A stretch of 64,000 nucleotides of DNA from Avibacterium avium. Its GTDB lineage: Bacteria; Pseudomonadota; Gammaproteobacteria; Enterobacterales; Pasteurellaceae. Shown here piece by piece: positions 39,882 through 49,911 of this stretch (positions within the stretch are counted from its first letter, which is position 1; each line of letters opens with the position of its first letter). The position numbers were made by a program, and so were the translations under genes. The DNA lies in assembly GCF_900454535.1 (NCBI RefSeq), contig NZ_UGSP01000001.1, forward strand, positions 865,501 to 929,500, in the 5' to 3' direction. Below the pieces are notes generated by a model. The model made no database searches and had not been told where the DNA came from. It worked only from the letters and a program-made list of their open reading frames with translations.

Positions 39882-40784
39882 CTAATTATCTAATGCTTGA
39901 GCCTGTTCAATCTTGACTACACTCGTGGGTTCGTGATGAATCACGATATCCACACGGGGAAAACATTGGCGTAAACGCTGTTCTAGATGATCGGTGATTT
40001 GATGCGCCTCTACAAAAGAAAGGTGATCATCGAGTTCCAAATGAAATTGAATAAAACGAATTGCCCCTGAACGGCGAGTACGCAAATCGTGAAAACCTAA
40101 AATATTGGGTTGCGATTGAATCACCTGTTCAATTTGCGCAATTTCTTCAGGCGGTAAAGCTTGATCGAGCAGCAATTGAATCGCATCGTAAAACATCTGA
40201 CCCGCATTAAATAAAATATATAAGGCGATCACAATTGCAAAAATTGCATCAGCCCACAGCACACCCCATAAGCTCAACCCTAAGGAACATAAAATGGCAA
40301 TATTCATCAGCAAATCGGTTTGATAGTGCAAGCGATCCGCCTTAATCGCAGGGCTATCGGTTTGCTTTATAATATGGCTTTGATACAGCACCAGAAGCAA
40401 CGTTGCCACAATAGAAAACAGCGTAACCATAATGCCGAGATAGGTTTGATTTAACGGCTGCGGTGAAGTTAAACGGTAAATCCCTTGTAATAAAAGGAAG
40501 ATCGCACTACCAGAAATAAACGCACTTTGAATGAGCGAGGCAAGTGATTCCGCTTTGCCGTGTCCAAAAGAATGATTGTGATCCGCTGGCATTAGGGCAA
40601 AACGCAAGATCAGCATATTCATAAAAGAGGCTAATAAATCCAGCGTGGAATCGGTGATTGAGGCGAGCATACTCACAGAATCCGTTTTCCACCAGGCAAA
40701 ACCTTTGATTAAAATTAACAGTAACGCGGTAAAAATGGCGCAGTGAGCAGCACGTTTTACTTGTTTAGAATATAACTCTTGCAT
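39882..40784 (-). CDS. fieF: Ferrous-iron/zinc efflux pump FieF (CDF family)
   Basis: Cation diffusion facilitator exporting Fe2+/Zn2+ with proton exchange. Six helices (about residues 10-200) carry the metal sites DSTLD and HSFGHGKAES; a cytoplasmic C-terminal dimerisation domain ends with the histidine-rich DIVIHHEP. I use the ATG at 40784, which overlaps the lipoprotein stop (TAATG) and gives exactly 300 aa, the E. coli length. The frame is open upstream to a TTG at 40802. Confidence 0.92.
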   Translation of the reverse strand: MQELYSKQVKRAAHCAIFTALLLILIKGFAWWKTDSVSMLASITDSTLDLLASFMNMLILRFALMPADHNHSFGHGKAESLASLIQSAFISGSAIFLLLQGIYRLTSPQPLNQTYLGIMVTLFSIVATLLLVLYQSHIIKQTDSPAIKADRLHYQTDLLMNIAILCSLGLSLWGVLWADAIFAIVIALYILFNAGQMFYDAIQLLLDQALPPEEIAQIEQVIQSQPNILGFHDLRTRRSGAIRFIQFHLELDDHLSFVEAHQITDHLEQRLRQCFPRVDIVIHHEPTSVVKIEQAQALDN

Positions 40785-41386
40785 TAAAGATGACAGCTCC
40801 AACTAAAATGCGCATTATTTAATTTCTGCATTTCTTTATCCACCACATATTTCTTCAAATAACGAATTACGCGGTTGTGTTTCATATTCATTAATTTGCG
40901 ATCTTTAGCAATTTTCACAGAATATTGATATTGCACAAAACCGCAAAATGGAATCTCTTTACCCCGCGCCACGTTCACCTGCCAATCGGGATTTTGTTCA
41001 GTCGGATCGTAAATCACAAACGCAAACAGCTCATTTTTTTTACTATAAATATCAAAATGCTCTACGCCAGTATTACGATAAACCCGTTTGCGCAAGGCAA
41101 TGCGATCTTTTAAAGAGAGCTTATCCTTATTGCGATCTTGCAATAATTCGATGGCACTATGCCATTGCTCCGCGCTTTCACCTTTTGGCACATAAACGTA
41201 ACGCGCAATGGTTCCTAAATCTTGCTGCGAGGCGAGATAATAGGTTTTATCATTATGCTGGATCTGTTGCTCCACTGAAAGTTGTGGGGAAGTGGTGCAA
41301 GCAGTCAGCAAAAGAGCGGTTGAAAAAAAGACGATTTTTTGTACCGCACTTTTTTGTTTTACAATCCATTGAAGTAATTGTTTCAT
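40784..41386 (-). CDS. Putative lipoprotein of unknown function
   Basis: 200 aa with a lipoprotein signal: basic start, hydrophobic IVFFSTALLLTAC lipobox with acceptor cysteine near residue 30, then TTSPQ. The mature part is basic and contains YLASQQDLGTIARYVYVPKGES. I recognise no domain. The ATG at 41386 lies just after the yaaA stop and couples by TAATG to fieF. Genes of this kind are common in Pasteurellaceae, but the role is unknown. Confidence 0.7.
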   Translation of the reverse strand: MKQLLQWIVKQKSAVQKIVFFSTALLLTACTTSPQLSVEQQIQHNDKTYYLASQQDLGTIARYVYVPKGESAEQWHSAIELLQDRNKDKLSLKDRIALRKRVYRNTGVEHFDIYSKKNELFAFVIYDPTEQNPDWQVNVARGKEIPFCGFVQYQYSVKIAKDRKLMNMKHNRVIRYLKKYVVDKEMQKLNNAHFSWSCHL

Positions 41387-41387
41387 T

Positions 41388-42164
41388 TTATTCACTTAAA
41401 TCGCGTTTAAACACGAATTCCTTTTCCGTTGATGAAGTGGCGTCAAACGAGTAGCCACCGAGATCGAAATCTTTTAATTGTTCTAATTGAGTGAGGCGAT
41501 TTTGAATGATGTAGCGACACATTAAACCGCGCGCTTTTTTCGCATAAAAGCTGATCACTTTATATTTGCCATTTTTATTATCTAAAAAGACTGGCTTTAC
41601 AATATGCGCCTTCAACTCACTTTCCTTAACGGATTTATAGTATTCATCGGAGGCAAGATTGACTAACACATTATCCCCTTGCTGATCCAAAGCTTGTTGC
41701 AATGTCTTGGTAATAATGTTGCCCCAAAAATGATACAAATCTTTGCCTTTCGGGTTGGCTAATTTTGTTCCCATTTCTAAACGGTAAGGCTGCATTAAAT
41801 CTAACGGGCGTAACAATCCATATAAGCCCGACAATATTCTCAAGTGCTGTTGGGCGAATAAAATATCATCACGAGATAAATGCGCGGCATCTAACCCCGT
41901 ATAAACATCACCTTTGAACGCAAAAATCGCAGGGCGCGAGTTTTGTTCATTGTGATCCTTATTCCACTCAGCAAAACGTGCCACATTTAATGCGGCTAAT
42001 TTATCGCTAATGGACATTAAAGAAGCAACATCTTGCGGCGCAAGCTGACGACAAATCTCAATCAGCTGTTCGCTATATTCCGTTAAATCAGGCTGAGAAA
42101 CATCAAATTTTTCCACCGCACTTTCAAAATCCAAGGTTTTGGCGGGAGAGATAATTGCTAACAT
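41388..42164 (-). CDS. yaaA: Peroxide stress protein YaaA
   Basis: DUF328/YaaA family protein that limits intracellular iron and DNA damage during peroxide stress in E. coli. It opens with [15 protein letters not shown] and carries [32 protein letters not shown] and [14 protein letters not shown], all characteristic. 258 aa is normal. It precedes the lipoprotein and fieF genes, so one leftward unit links peroxide and metal handling. Confidence 0.95.
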   Translation of the reverse strand: MLAIISPAKTLDFESAVEKFDVSQPDLTEYSEQLIEICRQLAPQDVASLMSISDKLAALNVARFAEWNKDHNEQNSRPAIFAFKGDVYTGLDAAHLSRDDILFAQQHLRILSGLYGLLRPLDLMQPYRLEMGTKLANPKGKDLYHFWGNIITKTLQQALDQQGDNVLVNLASDEYYKSVKESELKAHIVKPVFLDNKNGKYKVISFYAKKARGLMCRYIIQNRLTQLEQLKDFDLGGYSFDATSSTEKEFVFKRDLSE

Positions 42165-42185
42165 AATGAAATCCTTATAAATTCT

Positions 42186-42854
42186 TTAAAGCGTTAAGGG
42201 CAGTTGCCATTCTATCGGTGCTAATTGCTGCTGTTGTAAATAGGCGTTTGTTTGCGAAAAATGCTTGCAGCCGAGAAATCCTCGATGTGCCGATAAGGGC
42301 GAAGGGTGTGGCGCAGTTAGCACGCAATGTTTTTGCCTGTCAATAAATTGCCCTTTTTTCTGCGCGTGGCTGCCCCATAAGAGAAAAACAAGATTTTCGC
42401 GTTGTTCATTTAAGGCGGAAATTACCCGATCGGTAAAGGTTTCCCAACCAAAGTTTGAATGGGAATGGGCTTTGCCTTGTTCCACGGTTAAAACCGTATT
42501 TAACAGCAGCACGCCTTGTTCTGCCCAGCTCACTAAATAACCGTGCTGAGGAATTTGAAAGCCCACATCATTGGCTAATTCTTTATAAATATTGACTAAC
42601 GAAGGTGGTGGCGCAATACCGGGTTTCACCGAAAAAGATAAACCGTGCGCTTGGTTTGGCCCGTGGTAAGGATCTTGCCCTAAAATCACCACTTTCACTT
42701 GTTCAAATTCGGTTAATTTAAAGGCATTGAAAATCTCATTGCTCGGTGGATAGACAATTTTGCCTGCCGCTTTTTCACGCTGGACTTGCTGTAAGATTTG
42801 CTGAAAATAGGGCTGGCTTTTCTCGCCACCAATCACATCTTTCCACGTTTTCAT
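42186..42854 (-). CDS. ung: Uracil-DNA glycosylase
   Basis: Family 1 UDG removing uracil from DNA. Motif 1 [18 protein letters not shown] contains the catalytic Asp, and the leucine-loop motif [14 protein letters not shown] contains the catalytic His. 222 aa is normal. It starts the leftward ung-yaaA-lipoprotein-fieF group; grcA diverges from it. Confidence 0.97.
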   Translation of the reverse strand: MKTWKDVIGGEKSQPYFQQILQQVQREKAAGKIVYPPSNEIFNAFKLTEFEQVKVVILGQDPYHGPNQAHGLSFSVKPGIAPPPSLVNIYKELANDVGFQIPQHGYLVSWAEQGVLLLNTVLTVEQGKAHSHSNFGWETFTDRVISALNEQRENLVFLLWGSHAQKKGQFIDRQKHCVLTAPHPSPLSAHRGFLGCKHFSQTNAYLQQQQLAPIEWQLPLTL

Positions 42855-43000
42855 TTTGTTTTCCTCAGCGTTAAACCTAGGCTAAGATTATAAATAACCT
42901 CACCTCAAATTAACAGCCTCTATTCCAATTTAATGTTTAACTAATCTTTATAAAAATGTTAAACAATTGTTAAATTTATAATGATGAATTTATTTTATTT

Positions 43001-43014
43001 TTGATATGTATCAA
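43001..43014 (+). promoter_or_regulatory. FNR box (upstream) of grcA
   Basis: TTGATATGTATCAA is an exact match to the FNR consensus TTGAT-N4-ATCAA. It lies about 43 bp upstream of the second site. Confidence 0.8.
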
Positions 43015-43043
43015 TTTCGCTATTTTTGTTTGATAAATTCAAT

Positions 43044-43057
43044 CTGATCCATATCAA
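43044..43057 (+). promoter_or_regulatory. FNR box (proximal) of grcA
   Basis: CTGATCCATATCAA matches the FNR consensus with one mismatch. A -10-like TAAAAT lies at 43085-43090; a start site near 43092 would place this box at -41.5, the class II activation position. Confidence 0.75.
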
Positions 43058-43135
43058 AATAATTGAATTGGTCAAATTTTTTGATAAAATCCCTACCAAC
43101 TTATGATTAATTAACAAACAAATTTAGGAGTTCTT

Positions 43136-43519
43136 ATGATTAAAGGTATCCAAATCACTCAAGCTGCAAATGATAACTTATTAAATTCATTTTGGTTATT
43201 AGACAGCGAAAAAGGTGAAGCGCGTTGTTTATGTGCAAAAGGTGATTTCGCAGAAGATCAAATCGTAGCAGTAAGCGAATTAGGTCAAATCGAATATCGT
43301 GAATTACCAGTAAATGTTGCCCCAACAGTAAAAGTTGAAGGCGGTCAGCACTTAAACGTGAACGTTTTACGCCGTGAAACCTTAGAAGATGCGGTGAAAA
43401 ATCCTGAAAAATACCCACAATTAACAATCCGTGTTTCTGGTTATGCAGTACGTTTTAACTCATTAACTCCAGAACAACAACGTGATGTAATTACCCGCAC
43501 TTTCACAGAGAGTCTATAA
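43136..43519 (+). CDS. grcA: Autonomous glycyl radical cofactor GrcA
   Basis: Small spare glycyl-radical subunit that rescues oxygen-damaged pyruvate formate-lyase. The C-terminal [25 protein letters not shown] is the PFL radical domain, with Gly102 as the radical site. 127 aa is normal. Two FNR boxes upstream indicate anaerobic induction. It is monocistronic with a terminator 19 bp after its stop. Confidence 0.96.
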   Translation: MIKGIQITQAANDNLLNSFWLLDSEKGEARCLCAKGDFAEDQIVAVSELGQIEYRELPVNVAPTVKVEGGQHLNVNVLRRETLEDAVKNPEKYPQLTIRVSGYAVRFNSLTPEQQRDVITRTFTESL

Positions 43520-43537
43520 TTAATTATTGAATTTGAT

Positions 43538-43568
43538 AAATTGCCCTAAGTTTAAGTTAGGGCAATTT
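43538..43568 (+). terminator. Intrinsic terminator of grcA
   Basis: AAATTGCCCTAA (43538-43549) and TTAGGGCAATTT (43557-43568) form a 12-bp stem with a 7-nt loop, then T and AATAAAAA. Confidence 0.75.
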
Positions 43569-43751
43569 TAATAAAAAATACCGCACTTTTCTTTTCTTAC
43601 TCTTTCCATCATTCAAATGCGCTTGTTTAACGACAGCTAAAGTACCTCAAGCTGAAATACTTTCCCTTTCATATAGCATAGCAACGCATATTCAGGTACA
43701 ATCGCCCAGTTAAATTTTGTCAAATTTTAGAGTTTAGTTTATTTATAAAAT

Positions 43752-45545
43752 ATGAAGAACATTCGTAACTTTTCAATCATTGCGCATATTGACCACGGGA
43801 AATCAACCCTTTCCGATCGTTTAATTCAAACCTGTGGTGGGCTATCCGACCGTGAAATGGCGGAACAAGTATTAGATTCAATGGATTTAGAGCGTGAGCG
43901 TGGAATCACCATTAAAGCGCAAAGCGTAACGCTCAATTATAAAGCGAAAGACGGCGAAACCTATCAGCTGAATTTTATCGATACCCCCGGACACGTGGAT
44001 TTTTCTTATGAAGTTTCACGTTCCCTTGCTGCTTGTGAGGGAGCGTTACTTGTGGTAGATGCAGGGCAGGGCGTTGAAGCACAAACCTTGGCAAACTGCT
44101 ATACCGCCATTGAAATGGATTTAGAAGTGGTACCTGTGTTAAACAAAATCGACTTGCCTGCCGCTGAGCCAGAACGTGTGGCGGAAGAGATTGAAGATAT
44201 TGTGGGTATTGATGCGATGGACGCTGTGCGTTGTTCGGCCAAAACAGGGCAGGGCATTGAAGATGTGCTAGAAGACATTGTGAAAAAAATTCCCGCACCT
44301 GAGGGCGATCCTGATGCCCCATTGCAAGCCTTGATTATTGACTCTTGGTTCGATAACTATCTTGGCGTGGTTTCTCTCGTGCGTATTAAAAACGGTACGT
44401 TACGCAAAGGCGATAAAATCAAAGTGATGTCCACTGGGCAATCTTACAACGTGGATCGCTTAGGGATTTTCACCCCGAAACAAGTGGATACCCAAGTGTT
44501 AAACTGCGGTGAAGTGGGCTGGGTTGTGTGTGCCATTAAAGATATTTTAGGCGCGCCAGTAGGGGATACCTTAACCCTACACAATAATCCTGCAAGCACC
44601 GCGTTACCGGGCTTTAAGAAAGTAAAACCACAGGTTTATGCGGGTTTATTCCCAATTAGTTCGGACGATTATGAAGCTTTCCGCGATGCGCTAGGTAAAT
44701 TAAGCCTAAACGATGCCTCTTTATTCTATGAGCCAGAAAATTCCACCGCACTTGGTTTTGGTTTCCGTTGCGGTTTCTTAGGCTTATTGCATATGGAGAT
44801 TATTCAAGAGCGTTTAGAACGTGAATATAATCTTGATTTGATCACCACCGCACCAACCGTAGTTTATGAAGTGTTGCAAACGAACGGTGAAGTGATCTAT
44901 GTGGATAGCCCATCAAAATTGCCACCGCTAAATAATATTAGTGAAATTCGTGAGCCGATTGCAGAATGTAATATGCTGTTGCCGCAAACTTATTTGGGTA
45001 ACGTGATCACCCTGTGCGTTGAAAAACGTGGTGTGCAGACCAATATGGTATATCACGGCAACCAAGTCGCGCTGACTTATGAAATTCCAATGGGTGAAGT
45101 GGTGCTGGATTTCTTCGATCGTTTGAAATCCACTTCGCGCGGTTATGCTTCATTGGATTATGGTTTCAAACGTTTCCAAGCTTCCGATATGGTACGTGTG
45201 GATATTATGATCAACGGTGAACGTGTTGATGCGCTGGCGTTGATTGTCCACAAAGATAACGCGCCTTATCGCGGCCGTGAATTGGTGGAAAAAATGCGTG
45301 AGCTGATTCCGCGTCAGCAATTTGATATTGCGATTCAAGCGGCCATTGGTAACCACATTATCGCACGTTCAACGGTGAAACAGTTGCGTAAAAACGTACT
45401 CGCCAAATGTTATGGTGGGGACGTAAGCCGTAAGAAAAAACTGTTACAAAAACAAAAAGAAGGTAAAAAACGAATGAAGTCTTTGGGTAACGTTGAAGTG
45501 CCACAAGAAGCGTTTTTAGCCATTTTACACGTTGGCAAAGATTAA
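43752..45545 (+). CDS. lepA: Elongation factor 4 (LepA)
   Basis: Ribosome-associated translational GTPase. G motifs are [26 protein letters not shown] and NKIDLPAA; the LepA-specific C-terminus ends [18 protein letters not shown]. 597 aa matches the family. It heads the lepA-lepB-rnc-era cluster with short spacings; the upstream gap holds the presumed promoter. Confidence 0.97.
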   Translation: MKNIRNFSIIAHIDHGKSTLSDRLIQTCGGLSDREMAEQVLDSMDLERERGITIKAQSVTLNYKAKDGETYQLNFIDTPGHVDFSYEVSRSLAACEGALLVVDAGQGVEAQTLANCYTAIEMDLEVVPVLNKIDLPAAEPERVAEEIEDIVGIDAMDAVRCSAKTGQGIEDVLEDIVKKIPAPEGDPDAPLQALIIDSWFDNYLGVVSLVRIKNGTLRKGDKIKVMSTGQSYNVDRLGIFTPKQVDTQVLNCGEVGWVVCAIKDILGAPVGDTLTLHNNPASTALPGFKKVKPQVYAGLFPISSDDYEAFRDALGKLSLNDASLFYEPENSTALGFGFRCGFLGLLHMEIIQERLEREYNLDLITTAPTVVYEVLQTNGEVIYVDSPSKLPPLNNISEIREPIAECNMLLPQTYLGNVITLCVEKRGVQTNMVYHGNQVALTYEIPMGEVVLDFFDRLKSTSRGYASLDYGFKRFQASDMVRVDIMINGERVDALALIVHKDNAPYRGRELVEKMRELIPRQQFDIAIQAAIGNHIIARSTVKQLRKNVLAKCYGGDVSRKKKLLQKQKEGKKRMKSLGNVEVPQEAFLAILHVGKD

Positions 45546-45557
45546 CAAGGAAAGAGA

Positions 45558-46589
45558 ATGTCAAAATCAAACATATTTTTTATTCTATTAATTGCTGCAG
45601 GCTATGGAATATGGAAATGGTTGGAGCATTTAGGCTTGCCAAATACCTTCACCATTTTATTGATTTTATTAACCGCACTTTGTGGCGCGCTTTGGGCTTA
45701 TTATCGTTTTGCAGTGCAGCCTAGACGTGAGCGCCAAATTCAGCGCGTTGAACAGCGTAGCGGAAAATCGTTAAGCGAAGAAGAAAAAGCGAAAATTGAA
45801 CCCATTTCAGAGAGCGGTGAGTTTTTAGCTTCACTTTTTCCTGTGCTTGCTTTTGTTTTGATTTTGCGTTCTTTCTTATTTGAGCCATTCCAGATTCCGT
45901 CTGGCTCAATGGAACCGACCTTGCGTGTGGGCGATTTCTTACTGGTGGAAAAATATGCCTACGGCATTAAAGATCCTGTTTTTCAAAATACCTTGATCGA
46001 AACAGGCAAGCCGCAGCGTGGAGATATTATCGTATTTAAAGCGCCACCAGAGCCAAATGTGGATTACATTAAACGCATTATCGGTATTCCAGGGGATCGC
46101 ATTGAATATAACGAAGCGGATCGCCATATTACGATTACTTATGGCAAAGACGGCAAAGAATGTACAGAAAATTGCGTAACCAAGGCATTTACTTATAGCG
46201 AACCACAACCTGATGCAGATTTCAACATTATCATCGGGCAAGATCGCCAAGGTAAACCTGTATATAGCAATGTTCACCCGTTAAAAGTAACCGAAACAGG
46301 CGATGTAACCCACCAAATTCATTGGGATCCACAGCCGCCGAACGCCACTTACTTGTACCAAGGTTACCGCAACCAGCAAAATTACATCACCGAATGGGTT
46401 GTGCCAGAAGGGGAATATTTTGTGATGGGGGATAACCGTAATCACAGTGCAGACAGCCGTTTTTGGGGCTTTGTGCCAGAGAAAAATATTGTCGGCAAAG
46501 CGAAATATATTTGGTTAAGCCTTGATAAAAAACAAGGCGAATGGCCAACCGGTCTGCGCTTTGAAAGAATGTTTAGCAAAATTGAATAA
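45558..46589 (+). CDS. lepB: Signal peptidase I
   Basis: Inner-membrane serine/lysine protease that removes signal peptides. Two or three N-terminal helices precede the catalytic Ser in IPSGSMEPTLRVGDF and the Lys in VDYIKRIIGIPGDRI. Box E GDNRNHSADSRFWG is present. 343 aa, slightly longer than E. coli LepB, as in Haemophilus. It lies 12 bp after lepA. Confidence 0.96.
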   Translation: MSKSNIFFILLIAAGYGIWKWLEHLGLPNTFTILLILLTALCGALWAYYRFAVQPRRERQIQRVEQRSGKSLSEEEKAKIEPISESGEFLASLFPVLAFVLILRSFLFEPFQIPSGSMEPTLRVGDFLLVEKYAYGIKDPVFQNTLIETGKPQRGDIIVFKAPPEPNVDYIKRIIGIPGDRIEYNEADRHITITYGKDGKECTENCVTKAFTYSEPQPDADFNIIIGQDRQGKPVYSNVHPLKVTETGDVTHQIHWDPQPPNATYLYQGYRNQQNYITEWVVPEGEYFVMGDNRNHSADSRFWGFVPEKNIVGKAKYIWLSLDKKQGEWPTGLRFERMFSKIE

Positions 46590-46607
46590 AATCGAATAAT
46601 CAGAATA

Positions 46608-47294
46608 ATGACAAAAAACTTAGAACGCTTACAGCGTAAAATTGGCTATCAATTCCAAGATATTAATTGGCTTAAGCAAGCACTGACACACCGAAGTGCG
46701 GCGAAAAATCACAATGAACGCTTGGAATTTTTAGGCGATGCCATTTTAAACTACACCATTGCTGATGCGTTGTATCAGCAATTTCCTAAATGTAACGAGG
46801 GCGAGCTAAGCCGAATGCGTGCCACTCTTGTGCGTGAACCCACCCTTGCTCAGCTTGCCAGAGCTTTCGAGCTTGGCGACTATATGCAGCTTGGTCCCGG
46901 GGAACTCAAAAGTGGCGGTTTTCGCCGTGAGTCTATTCTTGCCGACTGTGTGGAAGCCATCATTGGAGCGATCTCATTAGATCGCGATCTGCCTACCAGT
47001 ACCGCCGTTGTCCGTAACTGGTATCAAGCCCTGCTCAGCCAAATTAAACCGGGTGAAAATCAAAAAGATCCGAAAACCCGTTTACAAGAATATTTGCAAG
47101 GTGCTCGCCTCCCTCTCCCAAGCTATGAAGTGATAAACATCAAGGGGGAAGCCCATAATCAAACCTTCACCGTAGAATGTCGTGTGGAAAACATCAAAAA
47201 AATTGACCGCACTTTTATCGGCGTAGGCTCAAGCCGCCGCAAAGCGGAACAAGCCGCCGCAGAACAAATTTTAAAACTATTGGATATAAAATGA
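46608..47294 (+). CDS. rnc: Ribonuclease III
   Basis: Double-strand-specific RNase that processes rRNA and mRNAs. The nuclease signature [14 protein letters not shown] and the second metal-binding segment [10 protein letters not shown] precede a C-terminal dsRBD ([36 protein letters not shown]). 228 aa. Its stop overlaps the era ATG by 4 bp. Confidence 0.97.
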   Translation: MTKNLERLQRKIGYQFQDINWLKQALTHRSAAKNHNERLEFLGDAILNYTIADALYQQFPKCNEGELSRMRATLVREPTLAQLARAFELGDYMQLGPGELKSGGFRRESILADCVEAIIGAISLDRDLPTSTAVVRNWYQALLSQIKPGENQKDPKTRLQEYLQGARLPLPSYEVINIKGEAHNQTFTVECRVENIKKIDRTFIGVGSSRRKAEQAAAEQILKLLDIK

Positions 47295-48214
47295 CACAAA
47301 CAACAGAACATCACCACGAACAGCCAACCTACTGTGGATTTATTGCCATTGTAGGTCGTCCAAATGTAGGTAAATCGACCTTATTAAACAAAATTTTAGG
47401 GCAAAAAATTTCCATTACATCAAGAAAAGCACAAACGACTCGCCACCGCATTTTAGGGATTCAAACAGACGGCCCTTATCAAGCCATTTATGTGGACACC
47501 CCGGGGCTGCATATTGAAGAAAAACGTGCCATTAATCGCTTAATGAACCGCGCAGCAAGCAGTGCCATTGGTGATGTGGATTTAATTATTTTCGTAGTGG
47601 ACGGCACGCATTGGAATGCCGATGATGAAATGGTGCTAAATAAACTGCGCCGTGCTAAAGCGCCTGTGGTGTTGGCGATAAACAAAATCGACAATATCAA
47701 AGATAAAGAGGATTTGCTGCCATTTATCACCGAAATCAGCCAAAAATTTGATTTTAAAGCCATTATTCCTATTTCTGCACAACGTGGCAACAACGTGCAA
47801 GAACTGGAAAAAATCGTGCGTGAATCCTTGCGCGAGGGCGTGCATCATTTCCCTGAAGATTACGTTACCGACCGTTCACAACGCTTTATGGCATCTGAAA
47901 TCATTCGTGAAAAATTAATGCGTTTTATGGGCGAAGAGCTGCCTTATTCCGTAACCGTTGAAATCGAACAGTTCAAAACGAACGAACGCGGCACTTATGA
48001 AATCAACGCCTTGATTCTGGTTGAACGCGATGGCCAGAAAAAAATGGTTATCGGCAACAAAGGACAAAAAATCAAAGTGATCGGCACAGAAGCGCGCGCT
48101 GATATGGAACGCTTATTTGACAACAAAGTCCATTTAGAACTTTGGGTGAAAGTGAAATCAGGCTGGGCAGATGACGAACGCGCCCTGCGCAGCTTAGGGT
48201 ATATGGAAGAATAA
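47291..48214 (+). CDS. era: GTPase Era
   Basis: Ras-like GTPase that binds 16S rRNA during 30S maturation. G1 is [13 protein letters not shown]3 DTPGLH and G4 NKIDNIKD; the C-terminal KH domain contains [13 protein letters not shown]. 307 aa. Overlap with rnc suggests coupling. It is the last host gene before the prophage. Confidence 0.97.
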   Translation: MTQTTEHHHEQPTYCGFIAIVGRPNVGKSTLLNKILGQKISITSRKAQTTRHRILGIQTDGPYQAIYVDTPGLHIEEKRAINRLMNRAASSAIGDVDLIIFVVDGTHWNADDEMVLNKLRRAKAPVVLAINKIDNIKDKEDLLPFITEISQKFDFKAIIPISAQRGNNVQELEKIVRESLREGVHHFPEDYVTDRSQRFMASEIIREKLMRFMGEELPYSVTVEIEQFKTNERGTYEINALILVERDGQKKMVIGNKGQKIKVIGTEARADMERLFDNKVHLELWVKVKSGWADDERALRSLGYMEE

Positions 48215-48241
48215 TCCAAGCCTTGCATAGCCAAAAAGAAT

Positions 48242-48284
48242 AAGAGCGGTGGAAAATATTGAAATTTTTCACCGCTCTTTTTTT
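48242..48284 (+). terminator. Intrinsic terminator of the lepA-era operon
   Basis: AAGAGCGGTG (48242-48251) and CACCGCTCTT (48270-48279) form the stem, followed by seven T. It marks the last clearly host sequence left of the prophage. Confidence 0.8.
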
Positions 48285-48396
48285 ATTATTTACTAATGCG
48301 CTTTTTTGCAACTCGCCAAAATATCCAAATCCTTTTGATATACGTCCGTTTTTAAATTAAACCCACCCAACATAACCATCACACATAAACCAACAT

Positions 48397-48430
48397 AAAT
48401 GGGAAGAAATAATACTAAGTGGGAAGAAAT
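48397..48430 (+). repeat. Two 14-bp direct repeats near the phage left end
   Basis: AAATGGGAAGAAAT (48397-48410) and AAGTGGGAAGAAAT (48417-48430) differ at one base and are spaced exactly 20 bp. They are candidate transposase-binding sites, by position. Confidence 0.5.
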
Positions 48431-48472
48431 GAGAAAGGCAGAATGAAAAAGCGTTACACATAGAGAAAAAGA

Positions 48473-48504
48473 AAACCCAGCGACTTTTTACGGTCACTGG
48501 GTTT
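48473..48504 (-). terminator. Intrinsic terminator after mor
   Basis: AAACCCAG (48473-48480) pairs with CTGGGTTT (48497-48504), with GAC/GTC extending the stem. Read leftward, TCTTTTTC follows. It ends the phage early/middle transcript near the host junction. Confidence 0.7.
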
Positions 48505-48508
48505 GTTT

Positions 48509-48886
48509 TTAGGGTTGAGCGAACATATCAAACTGCCTTTTCGCAATTTCTTCTTTCTGCACACGTTTAACGATTTTGTAGATCCATTGCAAAGATAAAC
48601 CATACTTCTTGGCAAGATAGGCGTGATTATTGCCCGTGAACTCGTTGAAAATCTGCTTCTCACGCTCACAGGCGAAAAGCGACATTGATTTCGGCACATA
48701 CACATTCAAACCACCCCAGTTGTAGCCCGTTTTCAACGCCACAATCATTCCGATGTTTTCTGCCGTTTCCTCGTCCATTTCGGGATAACATTCACGCACC
48801 GCCATCACCGTATATTTCGCCAAATCCGCCAATAAATCGGGGGCTTTGGTTTGAAAGTCATCATTGTCAAATTTAGCGATATTCAT
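48509..48886 (-). CDS. mor: Mor-family middle transcription activator
   Basis: 125-aa Mor/C-family protein. In Mu, Mor activates the middle promoter leading to C and late expression. The N-terminal dimerisation region (GMIVALKTGYNWGGLNVYVPK) and a C-terminal HTH (NHAYLAKKYGLSLQWIYKIVKR) are visible. It starts one base after the gemA stop. It is the last gene of the leftward early block, far from the late genes on the other strand, so it must act in trans. A further C-like activator is not seen in this window. Confidence 0.85.
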   Translation of the reverse strand: MNIAKFDNDDFQTKAPDLLADLAKYTVMAVRECYPEMDEETAENIGMIVALKTGYNWGGLNVYVPKSMSLFACEREKQIFNEFTGNNHAYLAKKYGLSLQWIYKIVKRVQKEEIAKRQFDMFAQP

Positions 48887-48887
48887 A

Positions 48888-49274
48888 CTATTTACCTACT
48901 CGTTTTTTCCACTGTTTTAACTGCTCAATAATAGCCGCTGTTTGCTCGCTGTCTAATTCACGCCAGTCCGCAACGTCTGCATAATATCGAACAACAAATG
49001 CATTCAACGCAGCAGACGTACTTTCATCGGCGGTTACTTTCCACACTGCCCACAATTTCCGCTGAATGGCAGAAAGTTGTGCGGCATCACTCCGCAAGCG
49101 AATCTTCGCGCCTTTTTGTTGCAGTATTTTGACCAGTTTTACCAAGTCTGAATAGCTTATATTTTTTGCAGAATTTTGGTAGAATTGTTGAGATAATAGA
49201 CTTCGGTAAGTTTCATCGTCCATCTTCAACTGATTTTTGCCAATATGCACCAACTGTAATAATCTTTTTCTCAT
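48888..49274 (-). CDS. gemA: Phage regulatory protein GemA (DUF1018, Mu gp16-like)
   Basis: 128 aa, with the DUF1018 pattern RLLQLVHIGKNQLKMDDETYRSLL and an SYSDLVKLVKILQQKG segment. In Mu the GemA-Mor pair modulates host gene expression and supercoiling-sensitive operons. GGGGGAA precedes the ATG at 49274; an ATG four codons earlier overlaps this site and was rejected. A terminator stands just upstream of the gene. Confidence 0.82.
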   Translation of the reverse strand: MRKRLLQLVHIGKNQLKMDDETYRSLLSQQFYQNSAKNISYSDLVKLVKILQQKGAKIRLRSDAAQLSAIQRKLWAVWKVTADESTSAALNAFVVRYYADVADWRELDSEQTAAIIEQLKQWKKRVGK

Positions 49275-49319
49275 TGTTTCCCCCATAATGATTCATTTTT
49301 CGGTTCTCCTAATACAAAA

Positions 49320-49339
49320 AAACCGCCCTAAGGCGGTTT
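49320..49339 (-). terminator. Intrinsic terminator inside the early operon, before gemA
   Basis: AAACCGCC (49320-49327) and GGCGGTTT (49332-49339) form a perfect 8-bp stem with a 4-nt loop. Read leftward, TTTTTTTGTATT follows. It separates the A-B-gam block from gemA-mor. Confidence 0.8.
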
Positions 49340-49342
49340 GGT

Positions 49343-49756
49343 TTAACAAGTTGGATCAAAATGTTGAACGTACTCAGGTTCTTCTTCATCATTCTTTTCC
49401 AAGATTTGTTGAATAACAGGATCATCAGTAAAAATCATTTTTGACAATCCCATCAACAACGGCCCAATCCCTTCTTTTTGGTCGGTATGTCCATTGGTTG
49501 CCCAATCGCCGTCTTCGCCACGAAAGAAATCAAAGTGAAGATTAGCCTCGAAGCCGTTTTCAATTTCAGGGACTAATTTCAGCATCTCATTCCATATTTT
49601 TGTTAGCACGACAGGCATTGTTGCCATTAAACCAGCCACGATATTGCTTACCTTAGTTGGTGGTTTAGGCTTGTAGTTGATCCCAATTTTAAATGTTAAA
49701 TCATCTGCCGTTGGTTCAACGCCGATGTTAATAACTGCCAAATAATGTTGTGTCAT
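49343..49756 (-). CDS. Phage hypothetical protein
   Basis: 137 aa, acidic, soluble, no signal peptide. It contains GEDGDWATNGHTDQKEGIGPLL and an acidic tail (EKNDEEEPEYVQHFD). I recognise no domain. It overlaps the upstream 52-aa gene by ATGA and is the last gene before the internal terminator. Confidence 0.6.
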   Translation of the reverse strand: MTQHYLAVINIGVEPTADDLTFKIGINYKPKPPTKVSNIVAGLMATMPVVLTKIWNEMLKLVPEIENGFEANLHFDFFRGEDGDWATNGHTDQKEGIGPLLMGLSKMIFTDDPVIQQILEKNDEEEPEYVQHFDPTC

Positions 49757-49911
49757 ACTCTTACCCCCATTTTCATCAAAATCCCTTTCGCATTCTGCAC
49801 ATAAATACTGGCGTGCGTCATTTCTTCTTTATTTAACGATTTTTCCGCTTGTTCCAGCTGAATAATCGCTTGGCGAAGTTGCATTTTTAAGGTTTCAAGT
49901 GTAGAAATCAT
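49753..49911 (-). CDS. Small phage coiled-coil protein
   Basis: 52 aa, starting MISTLETLKMQLRQAIIQLE, a single amphipathic helix. The ATG at 49911 overlaps the upstream stop (ATGA) and has GGGAG about 8 nt before it. Both ends are ATGA-coupled to neighbours, which supports a real gene. Function unknown. Confidence 0.6.
   Translation of the reverse strand: MISTLETLKMQLRQAIIQLEQAEKSLNKEEMTHASIYVQNAKGILMKMGVRV

Noticed and set aside
48288-48396. Exact phage left terminus
   Set aside because: Several TG dinucleotides are possible, and without the right end no target duplication can be matched.
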